A stretch of 64,000 bases of DNA, taken from positions 1 to 64,000 of the forward strand of contig FWCC01000328.1 in NCBI GenBank assembly GCA_900169235.1, read 5' to 3'. The DNA is from Zarea fungicola. Taxonomy: Eukaryota; Ascomycota; Sordariomycetes; Hypocreales; Cordycipitaceae. Every line of letters begins with the position of its first letter. Position 1 is the first letter of the stretch. The notes under the pieces are model-generated. The model searched no databases. It had not been told where the DNA came from and saw nothing but the letters and a program-made list of their open reading frames with translations. Below, piece after piece: positions 10,651-20,368 of the stretch. The translations under genes and the position numbers were made by a program.

Positions 10651-13313
10651 ATGGTACGGCACATTGAACTTGACCAGGGGTGGGAGTTCAGGCAAAGCAC
10701 CAGCCTGGCCGATGGAGTAGCGCGCGACTTCCTCCCAGTAGCACAATTTCCTACCGTCTCATACCTCGACCTACTCCATCATAAACTCATTCCAGATCCG
10801 TACCTGGACCAAAATGAGCTCAAAACGCTCTGGGTCAACCATGCCGACTGGACGTACCGCACCACGCAAGTGGGACCGTTCACCCTTGAGGAGGACGAAA
10901 AGGCCATATTGGTGTTTGAGGGCCTGGATACAACTGTAGAGGTTTTTCTAGGTGGTCATCACATTTTGTCCAGCAAGAACATGCATGTGGCGCATCGCGT
11001 GGACATCACTTCGCTTTTCCAGCAGGGAACGCTGCCGCAATCCACGCTAGAGCTCAGGTTCACGAGCGCAATTACCTCATCCCAAAAAGAAAGGGATCGC
11101 ATTGGATATAAAAAGGACGAAAATATGACTTCTGGTAACGATGAACGCCTGTTTCTGAGAAAGGCACAATATCACTGGGGCTGGGACTGGGGCCCGACCG
11201 TGCAGCCAAGCGGGCCATGGAAACCAATCTACTTGGAGACCTTCAGGACAAGAATTTCAAAGAATAATGTCGTCGTCGATCCCAGACTTGCCTCGGATCT
11301 CTCATCTGCCACCATATCAGTCAGAGGCCTTGTCGATTATCCTCAAGATGGTGACAACTTGACTACTGTGCTTCTTGACCCGTCCGGTGCCGTCTTACAT
11401 GAGCAAGCACTGACTGTCACCGCGTCACACGGCTCTTTTGAAGCGACTTTTGATATTCAGAGCCCTCAAATATGGTACCCATTTCAATATGGCAAACAAC
11501 CACTGTATGTTGTCCAGGTCAAACTTGGCGACAACGATCTATTCGAACAAAAGATCGGCCTGCGTCGAGTGAAGCTTCTCCAACATGCTTTGAAGAATGC
11601 CAAAGGAACATCGTTCGTATTTGAGATCAACAATATCAGAATGTTTTGTGGTGGATCCTGCTGGATTCCGGGAGATTTCCTGCTGCCGCGCATGACAGCC
11701 GAGCGCTACGAGGCCTGGCTATCAACCATCAAGCAAGGCAACCAATCCATGGTCCGGGTCTGGGGAGGTGGGATCATGGAAAATGATATTTTTTACGACA
11801 TTTGTGATCGCGAAGGAATCCTCATCTGGCAGGACTTTCTATTTGCGTGTGGAAACTACCCTGCGTCCCCAGACTTTGTCGAAAATGTCCGCATCGAAGC
11901 GGAACAACATGTTATTCGTGTCGGCCATCACCCGTCTCTGGTAATCTGGGCAGGCAACAATGAGGATTACCAGCTCGCCAACCTGGGAGGCTGGACCTGG
12001 GACTCTTCGGATCCTGGCCCCTGGGATAACACCAACTTTCCCGCAAGGTTGATATACGAGAAGCTTCTACCGGATGTCATCGAGCGTCTGGGTCGCGATG
12101 TGCCTTATGTTCGGGGCAGTCCGTATGGCGGCGAGAAAAATGCCAACGACCCGACCATTGGCGACATCCACATTTGGGAAGGCAAGTGATTCATATCCTA
12201 TTTTTGACCGTCAAAAGCTGCACGGACGTGAATCGAGCTAACAACTGTCTTTCAACAGTATGGCATGGCCCCATGGCACCGTACCAGGACTACCAGAAGT
12301 GGATGGGCAGATTTGTTAGTGAATTTGGGTTTGAATCTGCTCCTAATCAACGTACCATCAACGCGGCCATCACCGACCCCAGAGAGCGCTTCTCCCAGTC
12401 GCGCACGTGGATGTCTCATGACAAAGCGCCCGGCCACAGCCGCAGATACGGAATGTACATGTCAGAAAACTTCCGTTTCGTCATGGATCCGCTAGATTCT
12501 TACATCTACTGTACCCAGTTCCTTCAAGCTGAAGCCATGTCCTACGCTTACAACCTGTGGCGACGTGAGTTTCGAGGGCCAGGGGAGGAGAACTGCAGCG
12601 GCGCTTTGGTCTGGCAGACGAATGACATTTGGCCAGGTATGAGCTGGGCAGTGGTCGATGTGAATCTGAGACCCAAGGCAGCTTGGTATGTTATGAAGCG
12701 GGCGCTGCAAACGGTTACGGTTGGCATTGAGAGAGTGGTAACCAAGCGTTGGCCCAAGGAGGTGATCAACTACGATCCGGAGAGAAAATCCTGCGAGATC
12801 TACGCTGTTAATGGTACGGTTGGCGAGCTTAAAGTAACTCTAAAGCTGGCTGTCTTTGACATTGAGACTGGAGAGCCAGTATCGCTGCCCGCTGCCATTT
12901 CCGAGCAGGCACTCACCCTTGCTCCAAATCGGTCGACAGAACTCTGTCGCATCGAACTTGAAAAGGCAGAAACTACCGTTTTAGTTGCCTATCTAGCAGA
13001 TTCTGAGACGGGTCGCGAGTTGGCCCGATGGGTCTCTTGGCCAGAGCCGTACAAGTACCTCCGTTTCCGACCAGATCTGAAGGTTGAAGGTGAGGTGCTT
13101 GAGAGCGGCAACAAAGTGCTTCTACATTCAAATGCACCGGTCAAGGGTGTTATGCTTCAGATTCCGATAGAAGAGGGCGAGGACGCAGTATGGAGTGATA
13201 ATTTCGTGGACCTTGTCCCAGGAGAGAAGGTTCCTGTGGATGTGGAGGGCCTCAATGGGAGAAAGGTAAAGTTGCGCTGGCTTTGCGATTGGGAATCAAC
13301 GACTAGAAATTGA
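10651..13313 (+). CDS. mndB: Beta-mannosidase, GH2, intracellular (B-type)
   Basis: Two exons (10651-12181 and 12259-13313) encode 861 residues, the usual length of fungal GH2 beta-mannosidases. The N-terminal sugar-binding jelly roll ends with the family signature RKAQYHWGWDWGP near residue 180. The acid/base is Glu438 in VIWAGNNED and the nucleophile is Glu532 in FVSEFGFES, both GH2 landmarks. There is no signal peptide: the protein begins MVRHIELDQGWEFRQ, which favours an intracellular mndB-like enzyme that trims non-reducing beta-1,4-mannose from imported manno-oligosaccharides. The single 77-nt intron starts with GCAAGT instead of GT and ends CAACAG. Splicing at that GC donor is needed to join WE to VWHGP in frame. 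It is divergent from the MFS sugar porter and shares its promoter. Confidence 0.93.
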
Positions 13314-14044
13314 AAAAATTAGATAGATTTGGGCTTAGTATTTAAATATCTATAGAAGAGCAAGACTCGTTTTGTATTGATTTACTTTGGCTCCTGTCAT
13401 TCACATCCTCCATAGCTTCGAACGAGCCGACGAGGCCGCAAACTGCATAACGGGAATTTTACAACACAGACAGTGGTCGGGGGGGGGCCTCTAAGTGAAA
13501 TTGTTTTTATGGCCTCTGGTTCAAACATTGTACCATGGCTTCGTGCCTTGGTGACCTGGGTTCGACTCTGGATGCACAGGATACAGAAGTGAAATACATC
13601 CAGTATGGCCGAAGATCGTGGGAATAATGACGGTGTGGTTCTGTATTATAGTACTATTACTGTAGTAGTACGGCGCAGATAGATCCTAACCGCATTTACA
13701 TTCACTTATTAAAGGCGAGGCTACTACCACTACTCGTCACTCTGCACATGAGCAGCCCATGTTACTCCTCTCAGTCCTAGATCACCAATAAATTCAAGAA
13801 CGAAGAAAAAATCAAAATTGGCTTAATTGTTCAAGTGTTTAATTGTTCCAACACGGGTTTCAATTTATTTCAAGGCCTGTCACTGCGCCTGTGTCGTGCC
13901 CAGCTCAACCAAACTGGACAATCGATAAAGGCCTTTGCGCCTAACTTCCCAGGCAGCGACAATTTTCTTGCTGGATGCCGTTTTGCGACTTGGAGCTTCC
14001 TGGACCTTGCGAGTCGACAAAGCACAGCACACGCAGCACACATC
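13314..14044. other. Intergenic spacer and MRPL1 leader
   Basis: No gene is recognised. A G7-G9 run sits around 13481-13487. The frame of MRPL1 is open upstream to 13835 by chance, but that stretch looks like leader sequence and lacks family similarity. Confidence 0.5.
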
Positions 14045-15042
14045 ATGGCTCCCGTTGACAAGTGCCTGGCCTCAATGGCTAGGCTCAGCCTCACACATGC
14101 CACGCGACCAACGGCATCAATGGTGCCGCGATACCTAGCACCAACAGCCCTGATCCAAAGCCGCCAAGCCTCCGTTGTCCGTGTGAAAAAGGGACCGGTC
14201 AAGAAGAAGGCGGCACCAAAAGATTATCGACGCCATAACCTCGAAAAGACGGATTTCACGAAATTCTCCCTCCTGGAGGCTATGAGGTATGTCGTCCCCA
14301 TGTTGTCTCCTTCAAACCCCCGGCACAGGCGTCCCTTTCATTCATCACGGGAAGCATTTCTAATCTCCCAATTTATAGGATCCTCCGCGCATACGAAGTC
14401 GGCCAGCCCCCCGCCTCTGTCAAATACGACCTCGCCATCAACCTCAAAACCGCCCGCAACGGCCCCGTAATCAAGAGCAGCCTGCGCCTACCGCACCCCG
14501 TCGGCACCGACTGGCAGATTGCCGTCATCTGCAAGGAAGGCAGCGACATCGCCACGGCGGCAGCCGCTGCGGGTGCCGTCGCCGTCGGTGAGGAGTCCCT
14601 GTTTGAGGCGATCCGCAACGACAACATCACCTTTGACCGCCTCCTGTGCCACGAGGGCAGCGAAAAGGCGCTCCAAAAGGCGGGTCTGGGCCGCATACTT
14701 GGTCCCAAGGGCCTGATGCCGTCGGCGCGCATGAAGACGGTCGTCAGCGACGTGGCCAAGTCGATCCGCGACTCGGCCGGGTCCGCCGACTACCGCGAGC
14801 GCATGGGCGTCGTGCGCATGGCGATTGGCCAGCTGGGCCACACGCCGGAGCAGCTCAAGGCCAACCTGCAGGCGGCCCTGAAGAAGATCAAGGCCGAGTG
14901 CGCGGAGCTGTCGGAGGAGTCGCACAAGGAGATTCATGATGTGATACTGAGCACAACCAACGGGCCTGCGCTGAGCTTGAACGGGAAGCTGGGCGATGAG
15001 GGCGAACAGGTGACTGCTGCGCAATTATCGGGGGCCATGTAA
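14045..15042 (+). CDS. MRPL1: Mitochondrial large-subunit ribosomal protein uL1m (MRPL1)
   Basis: Two exons (14045-14286 and 14379-15042, 92-nt intron GTATGT...TTATAG) encode 301 residues. The first about 70 residues are rich in Ser, Ala, Arg and Lys, with few acids, like a mitochondrial presequence. The uL1 core follows: YDLAINLKTARNGPVIKSSLRLPHPVG, then the diagnostic GRILGPKGLMPSARMKTV segment (L1 signature, RNA contact) near residues 190-207. L1 forms the mobile stalk of the mitoribosome at the tRNA exit side. I chose the Met at 14045 because the open frame before it continues upstream through sequence that looks like leader; the Met at 14078 could also be used. It is convergent with COG2, with 164 bp between stop codons. 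Confidence 0.88.
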
Positions 15043-15206
15043 AATGTGCCTCTCCCCAACGAAGGAGTGGGAGGAAGCAAAATGTGTATTAAAATGTACA
15101 ATATATATAAACAACTGAATAATTTGCATTAGCGATTGACAAGCTACACATTGAGGTAACAAATAGGCCGTGAAATGCTGTTTCATTAATAGGTCGTAAT
15201 TGGTAT

Positions 15207-16115
15207 CTATTTTGTCCCGAGTGTCCGCACTGCCTCTTCTTCGGCATCCAATGCTCTGTATATAGCCAGGTATTTCAGAGTCCTGTTGCCTGCTTGGGGG
15301 CCAGCCTTGCGACTTTCTTTTAGAGCGTTGCTGAGATCCAGCAGCAGCGTTCTCCTGCACTTGGCAAGTCGCGCCGCCATCTTGTTTGTGAATGGAGACT
15401 CGCCGAGGGAGCGCGACAGCTTCTCCGCGGCATTATAATCCTGCGCCAAAGTCATGAGGGTCGTCGGTGTGCTTCCCACAAGTCCTGGTGCTTGTTCATC
15501 CTCCTCTTCATCATCGTCCTCTTCGTCCGTGTCTTGATCGTCCGAGTCGTCGGCCCGTTCCTCGCCACCGCCGCCGCCTGGTGTTTTGGGTACGCTGCTC
15601 AGCGCCAGTCTCTCCTCCAGCGACGTCAACCGCTCCGATATTTCCACCATTTTCCGCCCGCGCTCAATCTCTCTGCGCACAGCGTGCAGCTCCAACGTGA
15701 GCTCGTCCGTCTCGGCCCGCCGCTTGGTGACTTTGGCCTTGACATCCTGGACGGCGCGGCGAAATCCCAGCAGCGAGACGCGGACATTCTCGACGCGGTC
15801 GTCGCCTCCACGGAGATCGGTGCCGAGGGAGAGAAAGGTGGCCGAGTTGGCGTTGACGAGCTCGAGCAGCTCGTTGCTTATGGCACCGCTGCGGTCGCGC
15901 AGGTCGGCGCGCAGGTCCTCGAGGGTCTGATGCCGGTGCGGCAAGGCGGAGAGATAGGCAGCAGGCTCGAACGCGGGTGTGAGAAAGTCGGAGCGGGGGA
16001 GAGCTTCGGGGAAAGGCAACGGCGCGTCCTCATCAATGTCGGAGGAGTCTGACGAGAGGCTGAAGGCAGCTTGGCGGTCCCGCGAGGTGAGAGGACCGTC
16101 TAGCGTGGTAGCCAT
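15207..16115 (-). CDS. COG2: Conserved oligomeric Golgi complex subunit 2 (COG2)
   Basis: This is a single exon of 302 residues, the short form of COG2 usual in filamentous ascomycetes. The N-terminal stretch with PLPFPEALPRSDFLTP, AAYLSALPHRHQTLEDLRADLR and LLELVNANSATFLSLG fits the COG2 N-terminal helical domain. Residues about 105-170 are predicted coiled coil. A Gly/Glu/Asp-rich acidic linker (about 180-215) precedes a C-terminal helical segment with NAAEKLSRSLGESPFTNKMAARLAKCR. COG2 belongs to lobe A of the COG tether, which captures retrograde vesicles at the Golgi. No membrane segment is present. The gene is divergent from hapX across a 2.3 kb spacer. Confidence 0.8.
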   Translation of the reverse strand: MATTLDGPLTSRDRQAAFSLSSDSSDIDEDAPLPFPEALPRSDFLTPAFEPAAYLSALPHRHQTLEDLRADLRDRSGAISNELLELVNANSATFLSLGTDLRGGDDRVENVRVSLLGFRRAVQDVKAKVTKRRAETDELTLELHAVRREIERGRKMVEISERLTSLEERLALSSVPKTPGGGGGEERADDSDDQDTDEEDDDEEEDEQAPGLVGSTPTTLMTLAQDYNAAEKLSRSLGESPFTNKMAARLAKCRRTLLLDLSNALKESRKAGPQAGNRTLKYLAIYRALDAEEEAVRTLGTK

Positions 16116-17100
16116 TGTCGGGCTGGGTGGAAAGGAAGAGAGTACGGAGCACTTCGGTATCAGTTATTGCATCTCTTGTCCGTTCTCAGTCGTCAGTTCT
16201 GCGGTATGAGAAACGAAGCAGCCAGAAATTCGAATGTAACGTAGTTTCAATGAGGAGGGTCAACGTGGGGGTTTGTACTGCTTGAGATGTTGAGACTTGG
16301 GCAGTTGAAGCTAGCGTGTCTGCGTGATAATCGCCTTGCCCCACTACCTGGAGAGCAGCGAAATTATTCTTCGTACAAGAGCCTTTTTGTAGGCGTCTAT
16401 TGGTTTCCTTTTTCCATTTCTTTTTTTTTGGGTGGTTTTTTTTAATACGCAGTTAGAATTGCGAACGCAGATAAACTCGTCGGAAAAGTGGCAGTATAAG
16501 CCTGTCATTGGCACATTTGGCTGCGTCCCGCTATCCAAGGCTGCGCAGATGGGCAAATACCCTAGATGACTTGGTTATTTGTAACGCATAGCGCTGCTGT
16601 GAGGCTTGATGACTAAGCCACAGCCAGCCCTCGCATTACAAGAAAGGGCCACGATACGGGTCCGATAGAGGTACGAGGCTTTTTGGCCTTAAGCTTAGTT
16701 ATTACTGCTACCAGCATAACGATATTGTACGCTCAGATAATTGATCGCTCTCTTGTTCCACTTTTGCCGGGCTTCTAAGTAAATATTGTTACATTATTAT
16801 TTTGTTAATTGATTTTGTGATTTTGCGTTAGGCTGTAAAGCCCCCATCAAGGAAAACGTCTATGAAATAACGATGAAACCGATGGTTGATGATGGATAAT
16901 GATGGATCATAGACACAGATGAGCAAAGTATGAGATGAAATAACACCAGGTCATGACCTCCGAGGTTTCAAAAAATATAGCACCTGGTTTTGGCTATAAC
17001 CACCTCAATTAGATTGGCCGGGACAAGTAGATAGAGTTTGGGCCTGTTCCTGAATCGACTTGAAAGATATTCTAGATGACCCCTGTGAGATCTTTCAATC

Positions 17101-17136
17101 ACAAGAGCATAAGAGCACAACAGCACAATAGCATAG
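17101..17136. repeat. Degenerate AGCAYAA-type short repeat
   Basis: AGAGCATA, AGAGCACAA, CAGCACAA and TAGCATAG follow one another as a degenerate 8-9 bp repeat. No function is evident. Confidence 0.5.
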
Positions 17137-17981
17137 TTCAACAACAAAACAACGCAAGCCAAACAGAGAGGCCGCGTGGTTAGTGTATTCTGCACCACAG
17201 GCTGCCAGAAATGTCAAGTTTTGCAGTACAAGTACCGGAGCTGCATTAAATGGGACCATAGAGGGGTCATATGCTCGAATAGTTAGCCAGTTATGGATAG
17301 AATAGTGGCCCGAGGTTTGTTTACTCCATCCTGACTCGGCGGACGTGGAGAGGCTCACACATGAAAGCAATTGAAACGTGGAAAATAAATTGCACAGAGT
17401 TTTCTCTTGGGTAATTTAACATTCAACTCTCGCGCTAGATGAAATGGAGAGACTTGCCTTCTCGCCAATGGCTAAAATAAGCCGACAGAAGTAGGCGTAA
17501 CGGTTGGAGGGCGCCACCTCACAATAACCCCCTCACACCGGGCTTGTGCCGACAACCTTCGGCTCGCGAATAACCGAATCTCGCCATACTGTTTAAAAAG
17601 AACCCTGAGACTTGAATCAGTTGGGTAGAATTGTGGAGATTTCTGTGATTAAAGCGGGCAGCTGCAGGCGGTAGATGCATGGTTCTGCCCAGCGGCCCAG
17701 CACAGCGTGCAGGTTTTGGTGAGAAATTTTTATCAATCAGCATCTTATCAATCGCATCTGGCCCACTTGTACTTTCACACCCTCGTCAGCTCGCCTCCTC
17801 CTACCATCGGACCTCTTTGCCCCAGAAAACCACGCCATTTCTCTCAAAAGAAGTGCCGTCCCGCCCTTTTGTGCACCCTTCTCCTCTGGAAACGCGCACA
17901 CAGCAAACTTATCGCAAATTCTGCATCGTTTTGCCATCAACGTCGGATGAGATTATACATAGTCTACCCCACGTCAATTCA

Positions 17982-17990
17982 ATCTGATAA
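17982..17990 (+). promoter_or_regulatory. SreA-type GATA site upstream of hapX
   Basis: ATCTGATAA matches the extended siderophore-GATA-factor consensus ATCWGATAA exactly. It lies 435 bp before the hapX start codon. In Aspergillus the iron-replete repressor SreA represses hapX through such sites. Confidence 0.65.
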
Positions 17991-18111
17991 GGGGCTTCCA
18001 TCACCAGAGACGTCTCAGAACAAGGCAACGACCAAAAAAAACTGCTCGTGAGAAAGAGTCCGTTCGCACAAGCAGAAGCTGAATTTACGACGCAAAACGG
18101 TACAGCGATAA

Positions 18112-18131
18112 CCAATTCTACCCCCAGCATT
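18112..18131 (+). promoter_or_regulatory. Candidate CCAAT-binding complex/HapX bipartite site
   Basis: CCAAT (18112-18116) is followed after exactly 12 bp by ATT, fitting the described CCAAT-N11/12-RWT arrangement bound by the CBC together with HapX. The RWT half is short, so chance occurrence is quite possible. Confidence 0.4.
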
Positions 18132-18424
18132 CAGTTGGTCATTCCTCTTGCTGCCACCACGTCAGCTTCATCCTAGCCAACCGCTGCCCCGGCAAATACG
18201 AATTCACGCTGCATCTGATTCGTTTGTCGGTATTAATTCCTTCTCTTTGAACTACGATTTCTCCTGCAAGATTTGCACTGTAAGGCTGCAGCAAAGGCAG
18301 AGCCGCGCAGAAAAACCCCAGAGTACGGCGCTGTCGGACATCCGAGCCCCAGCAGCAGCCAGCCCCACAAATCAGCTGCCCGCATTCATCCGACACGAAA
18401 CCACAAAAACTAGAAGAGAGAGCC

Positions 18425-20368
18425 ATGTCAAGCGGCAATTCTTCACCATCACCCACACGGTTGCCAACGTCACGCCCATCCACAGCCAGGCCTGCGCCGT
18501 CTTCCGCAGGCTGTGCACTGGCATCTGCACCACCACCGCAGCGTGCACCGCTTCCCACACACCCCAAGCCCATTGCCGCCACCCTCACCACCAAGCCGGA
18601 GCCGGCGCCGCTTCCCAAGCTCTCCGTGCCCCCGGCCCCGGACAAGATGAACATGGCCGCCGTCATGGGCCCCGGCATGGCCATGGAAGGCCCCAAGATC
18701 TCCATGACCTCCAAGGAATGGGTCATTCCCCCGCGGCCCAAGCCCGGCCGCAAGCCTGCCACCGATACCCCGCCAACCAAGCGGAAGGCGCAGAACCGTG
18801 CCGCACAGAGAGCCTTTCGGGAGCGTCGCGCCGCCCGCGTCGGCGAGCTTGAGGAGCAGCTGGAAGTTTACAAGAGCGAGTACGACCAAAAGGAGGAGGT
18901 CCTCAAGGAAAAGATCCACAGCCTCGAGCTGGACGTGCAGTCGTTCCGCTCACGATGCTTGCTGCTGGAGAATATGCTTGACAGAGAACGACAGGACAGG
19001 ATTAGGGTTGAGACAGAGGCAGAGACGCTACGTCGCCGCCACAGCGAGCAGGCGTTTCGGATGGAACGCATGAGCAGTGCGCCCTCACACCATGACCACC
19101 AGCGTCACCACAGCACTCAGCAGATGCAGCATCAACGCCAGAGCATGTCGAGTAGCCACACTACCAACAACAGACCAACTCACCCAGAGACACGCCGGGA
19201 GTTTTCCATTTCACAAATGATTTCGCCTCCAGAGTCGGCGGATTCGCGAAACCCAGCACCGCCGCTGGCAGACACGGATATTACATGCGGAAACTGCTCG
19301 ACCGACGGGCGATGTGCATGTGCCGAAGAAGTCCTTGCCTCGGCCGCCGTTGGCTGTGGCAAGTGCGGGTTTGGAACCTCGTGCCAATGTCTCGAGGATA
19401 TAGCCGCCGCCTCCAACCCCACGAACCACGAGTTGAAGCGACCGTCGTCACCCTCCCTCTCTGGCTCGGCAGGCAAGAGATTGCGCCAAGAATCGTCATC
19501 ATTGTCAGCCAGACCAGCTGCCCAGGAGCAGGATTTTACGACGGCCTTTGCCCGCCGCATGTCTCAAATAGCAACGCCAATAACCACAGAGCCCCCGCCG
19601 TCTGACATGCTGATGCAGCCATCCGCCATGGAGGGCATCTCATTCAAGGAGAGCTGCGGATTCTGCAAGGATGGTACATATTGTGCCTGCGCGGATGCGG
19701 CCATGGCCACACCGGCCATGACTCCTCCCGAGACACAGCCCATCTTTACCCCGCAGGTGCAGACGCCGCCGCCATCCGACAGCGATGTCATGCCGCCACA
19801 GCCGTTCATCATGGAAATGACATCCGACGGCGCCGTCAAATTGCCGCCCCGAAAGCCCAAGATGGGCCAGAGCGCGCCGGTCAATATCAAGCCGGCCACG
19901 GGCGGCGGCGGCTGCGGCTCCGGCGCGCCGGGCACCTGTGCGCAGTGTCGGGCCGATCCCAAGTCTGGTCTCTTCTGCCGCCTCATGAACGCCAAGTTTA
20001 ACAAGGAGCAAGGGAGCGGCGGCGGATGCTGTGGCGGAAAGGGTGCCGCCGGCGGGGGCTGCTGCAAATCCAAGCCTAGCAACAATACGACGGAAAGGAA
20101 AAAAGTGGAAGAGAGAATCACGCTCCCCAGCCTGCCCAGCCTGGGACTGAGCTGCGCCGAAGCCTACCAGACGCTCGCGAGCCATCGCAACTTCTCCGAG
20201 GCGGCCAACGACATCAACTCGTGGCTGCCGAAACTCAAGGCCACGTCAAAGGTGCCATCCCCAGCCAGCAGGCAAGCTGCGCGGGGGAGAATGCCGATTG
20301 AGGTCGAGGCAGCGAGTATTATGAGTGTGTTGAAGGAGTTTGATATCCGCTTTGGACGGGAGTGTTGA
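18425..20368 (+). CDS. hapX: HapX, bZIP iron-starvation regulator
   Basis: This is an uninterrupted frame of 647 residues. The CBC-binding Hap4-like motif lies at residues about 91-107 (KISMTSKEWVIPPRPKPGR). It is followed at once by the bZIP basic region (118-139, KRKAQNRAAQRAFRERRAAR) and a leucine-zipper coiled coil to about 200. Four cysteine-rich iron-sensing regions follow: CGNC...CAC (289-299), CGKC...CQC (311-322), CGFC...CAC (411-421) and CGSG...CAQC...FC (497-518), with additional Cys-Cys pairs at 535-536 and 546-547. This order defines HapX, which with the CCAAT-binding complex represses iron-consuming genes during starvation and activates iron storage in excess. A C-terminal helical region (about 570-600) is also conserved in the family. 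It is somewhat longer than Aspergillus HapX because of low-complexity linkers. It is nuclear. Both a SreA-type and a CBC/HapX-type motif lie upstream. Confidence 0.96.
   Translation: MSSGNSSPSPTRLPTSRPSTARPAPSSAGCALASAPPPQRAPLPTHPKPIAATLTTKPEPAPLPKLSVPPAPDKMNMAAVMGPGMAMEGPKISMTSKEWVIPPRPKPGRKPATDTPPTKRKAQNRAAQRAFRERRAARVGELEEQLEVYKSEYDQKEEVLKEKIHSLELDVQSFRSRCLLLENMLDRERQDRIRVETEAETLRRRHSEQAFRMERMSSAPSHHDHQRHHSTQQMQHQRQSMSSSHTTNNRPTHPETRREFSISQMISPPESADSRNPAPPLADTDITCGNCSTDGRCACAEEVLASAAVGCGKCGFGTSCQCLEDIAAASNPTNHELKRPSSPSLSGSAGKRLRQESSSLSARPAAQEQDFTTAFARRMSQIATPITTEPPPSDMLMQPSAMEGISFKESCGFCKDGTYCACADAAMATPAMTPPETQPIFTPQVQTPPPSDSDVMPPQPFIMEMTSDGAVKLPPRKPKMGQSAPVNIKPATGGGGCGSGAPGTCAQCRADPKSGLFCRLMNAKFNKEQGSGGGCCGGKGAAGGGCCKSKPSNNTTERKKVEERITLPSLPSLGLSCAEAYQTLASHRNFSEAANDINSWLPKLKATSKVPSPASRQAARGRMPIEVEAASIMSVLKEFDIRFGREC

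Larger units (their letters stand above)
16116..18424. promoter_or_regulatory. Shared upstream region of COG2 and hapX
   Basis: The 2.3 kb between two divergent starts holds several short frames (60-110 codons) without domain content; some may be upstream ORFs in a long hapX leader. It contains a SreA-type GATA site (17982-17990), a CCAAT-N12-ATT motif (18112-18131), a further CCAAT at 17465-17469, and a short AGCACAA/AGCATA-type repeat at 17101-17136. Confidence 0.55.

Noticed and set aside
13535..13590. tRNA-like B-box (GGTTCGACTC)
   Set aside because: The T stem does not pair properly and neither acceptor nor anticodon stems can be formed around it.
15492..16052. 186-codon plus-strand frame opposite COG2
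   Set aside because: It is a shadow of the COG2 coding sequence, with no domain features and low-complexity stretches.
18148..18852. 234-codon plus frame overlapping the start of hapX
   Set aside because: It runs in another frame through the hapX leader and N-terminus and has only low-complexity composition. Short upstream ORFs remain possible but cannot be told from chance.
19564..20185. Two overlapping minus-strand frames of 181-185 codons opposite hapX
   Set aside because: They mirror the Pro/Gly/Cys-rich part of hapX and have no motifs of their own.
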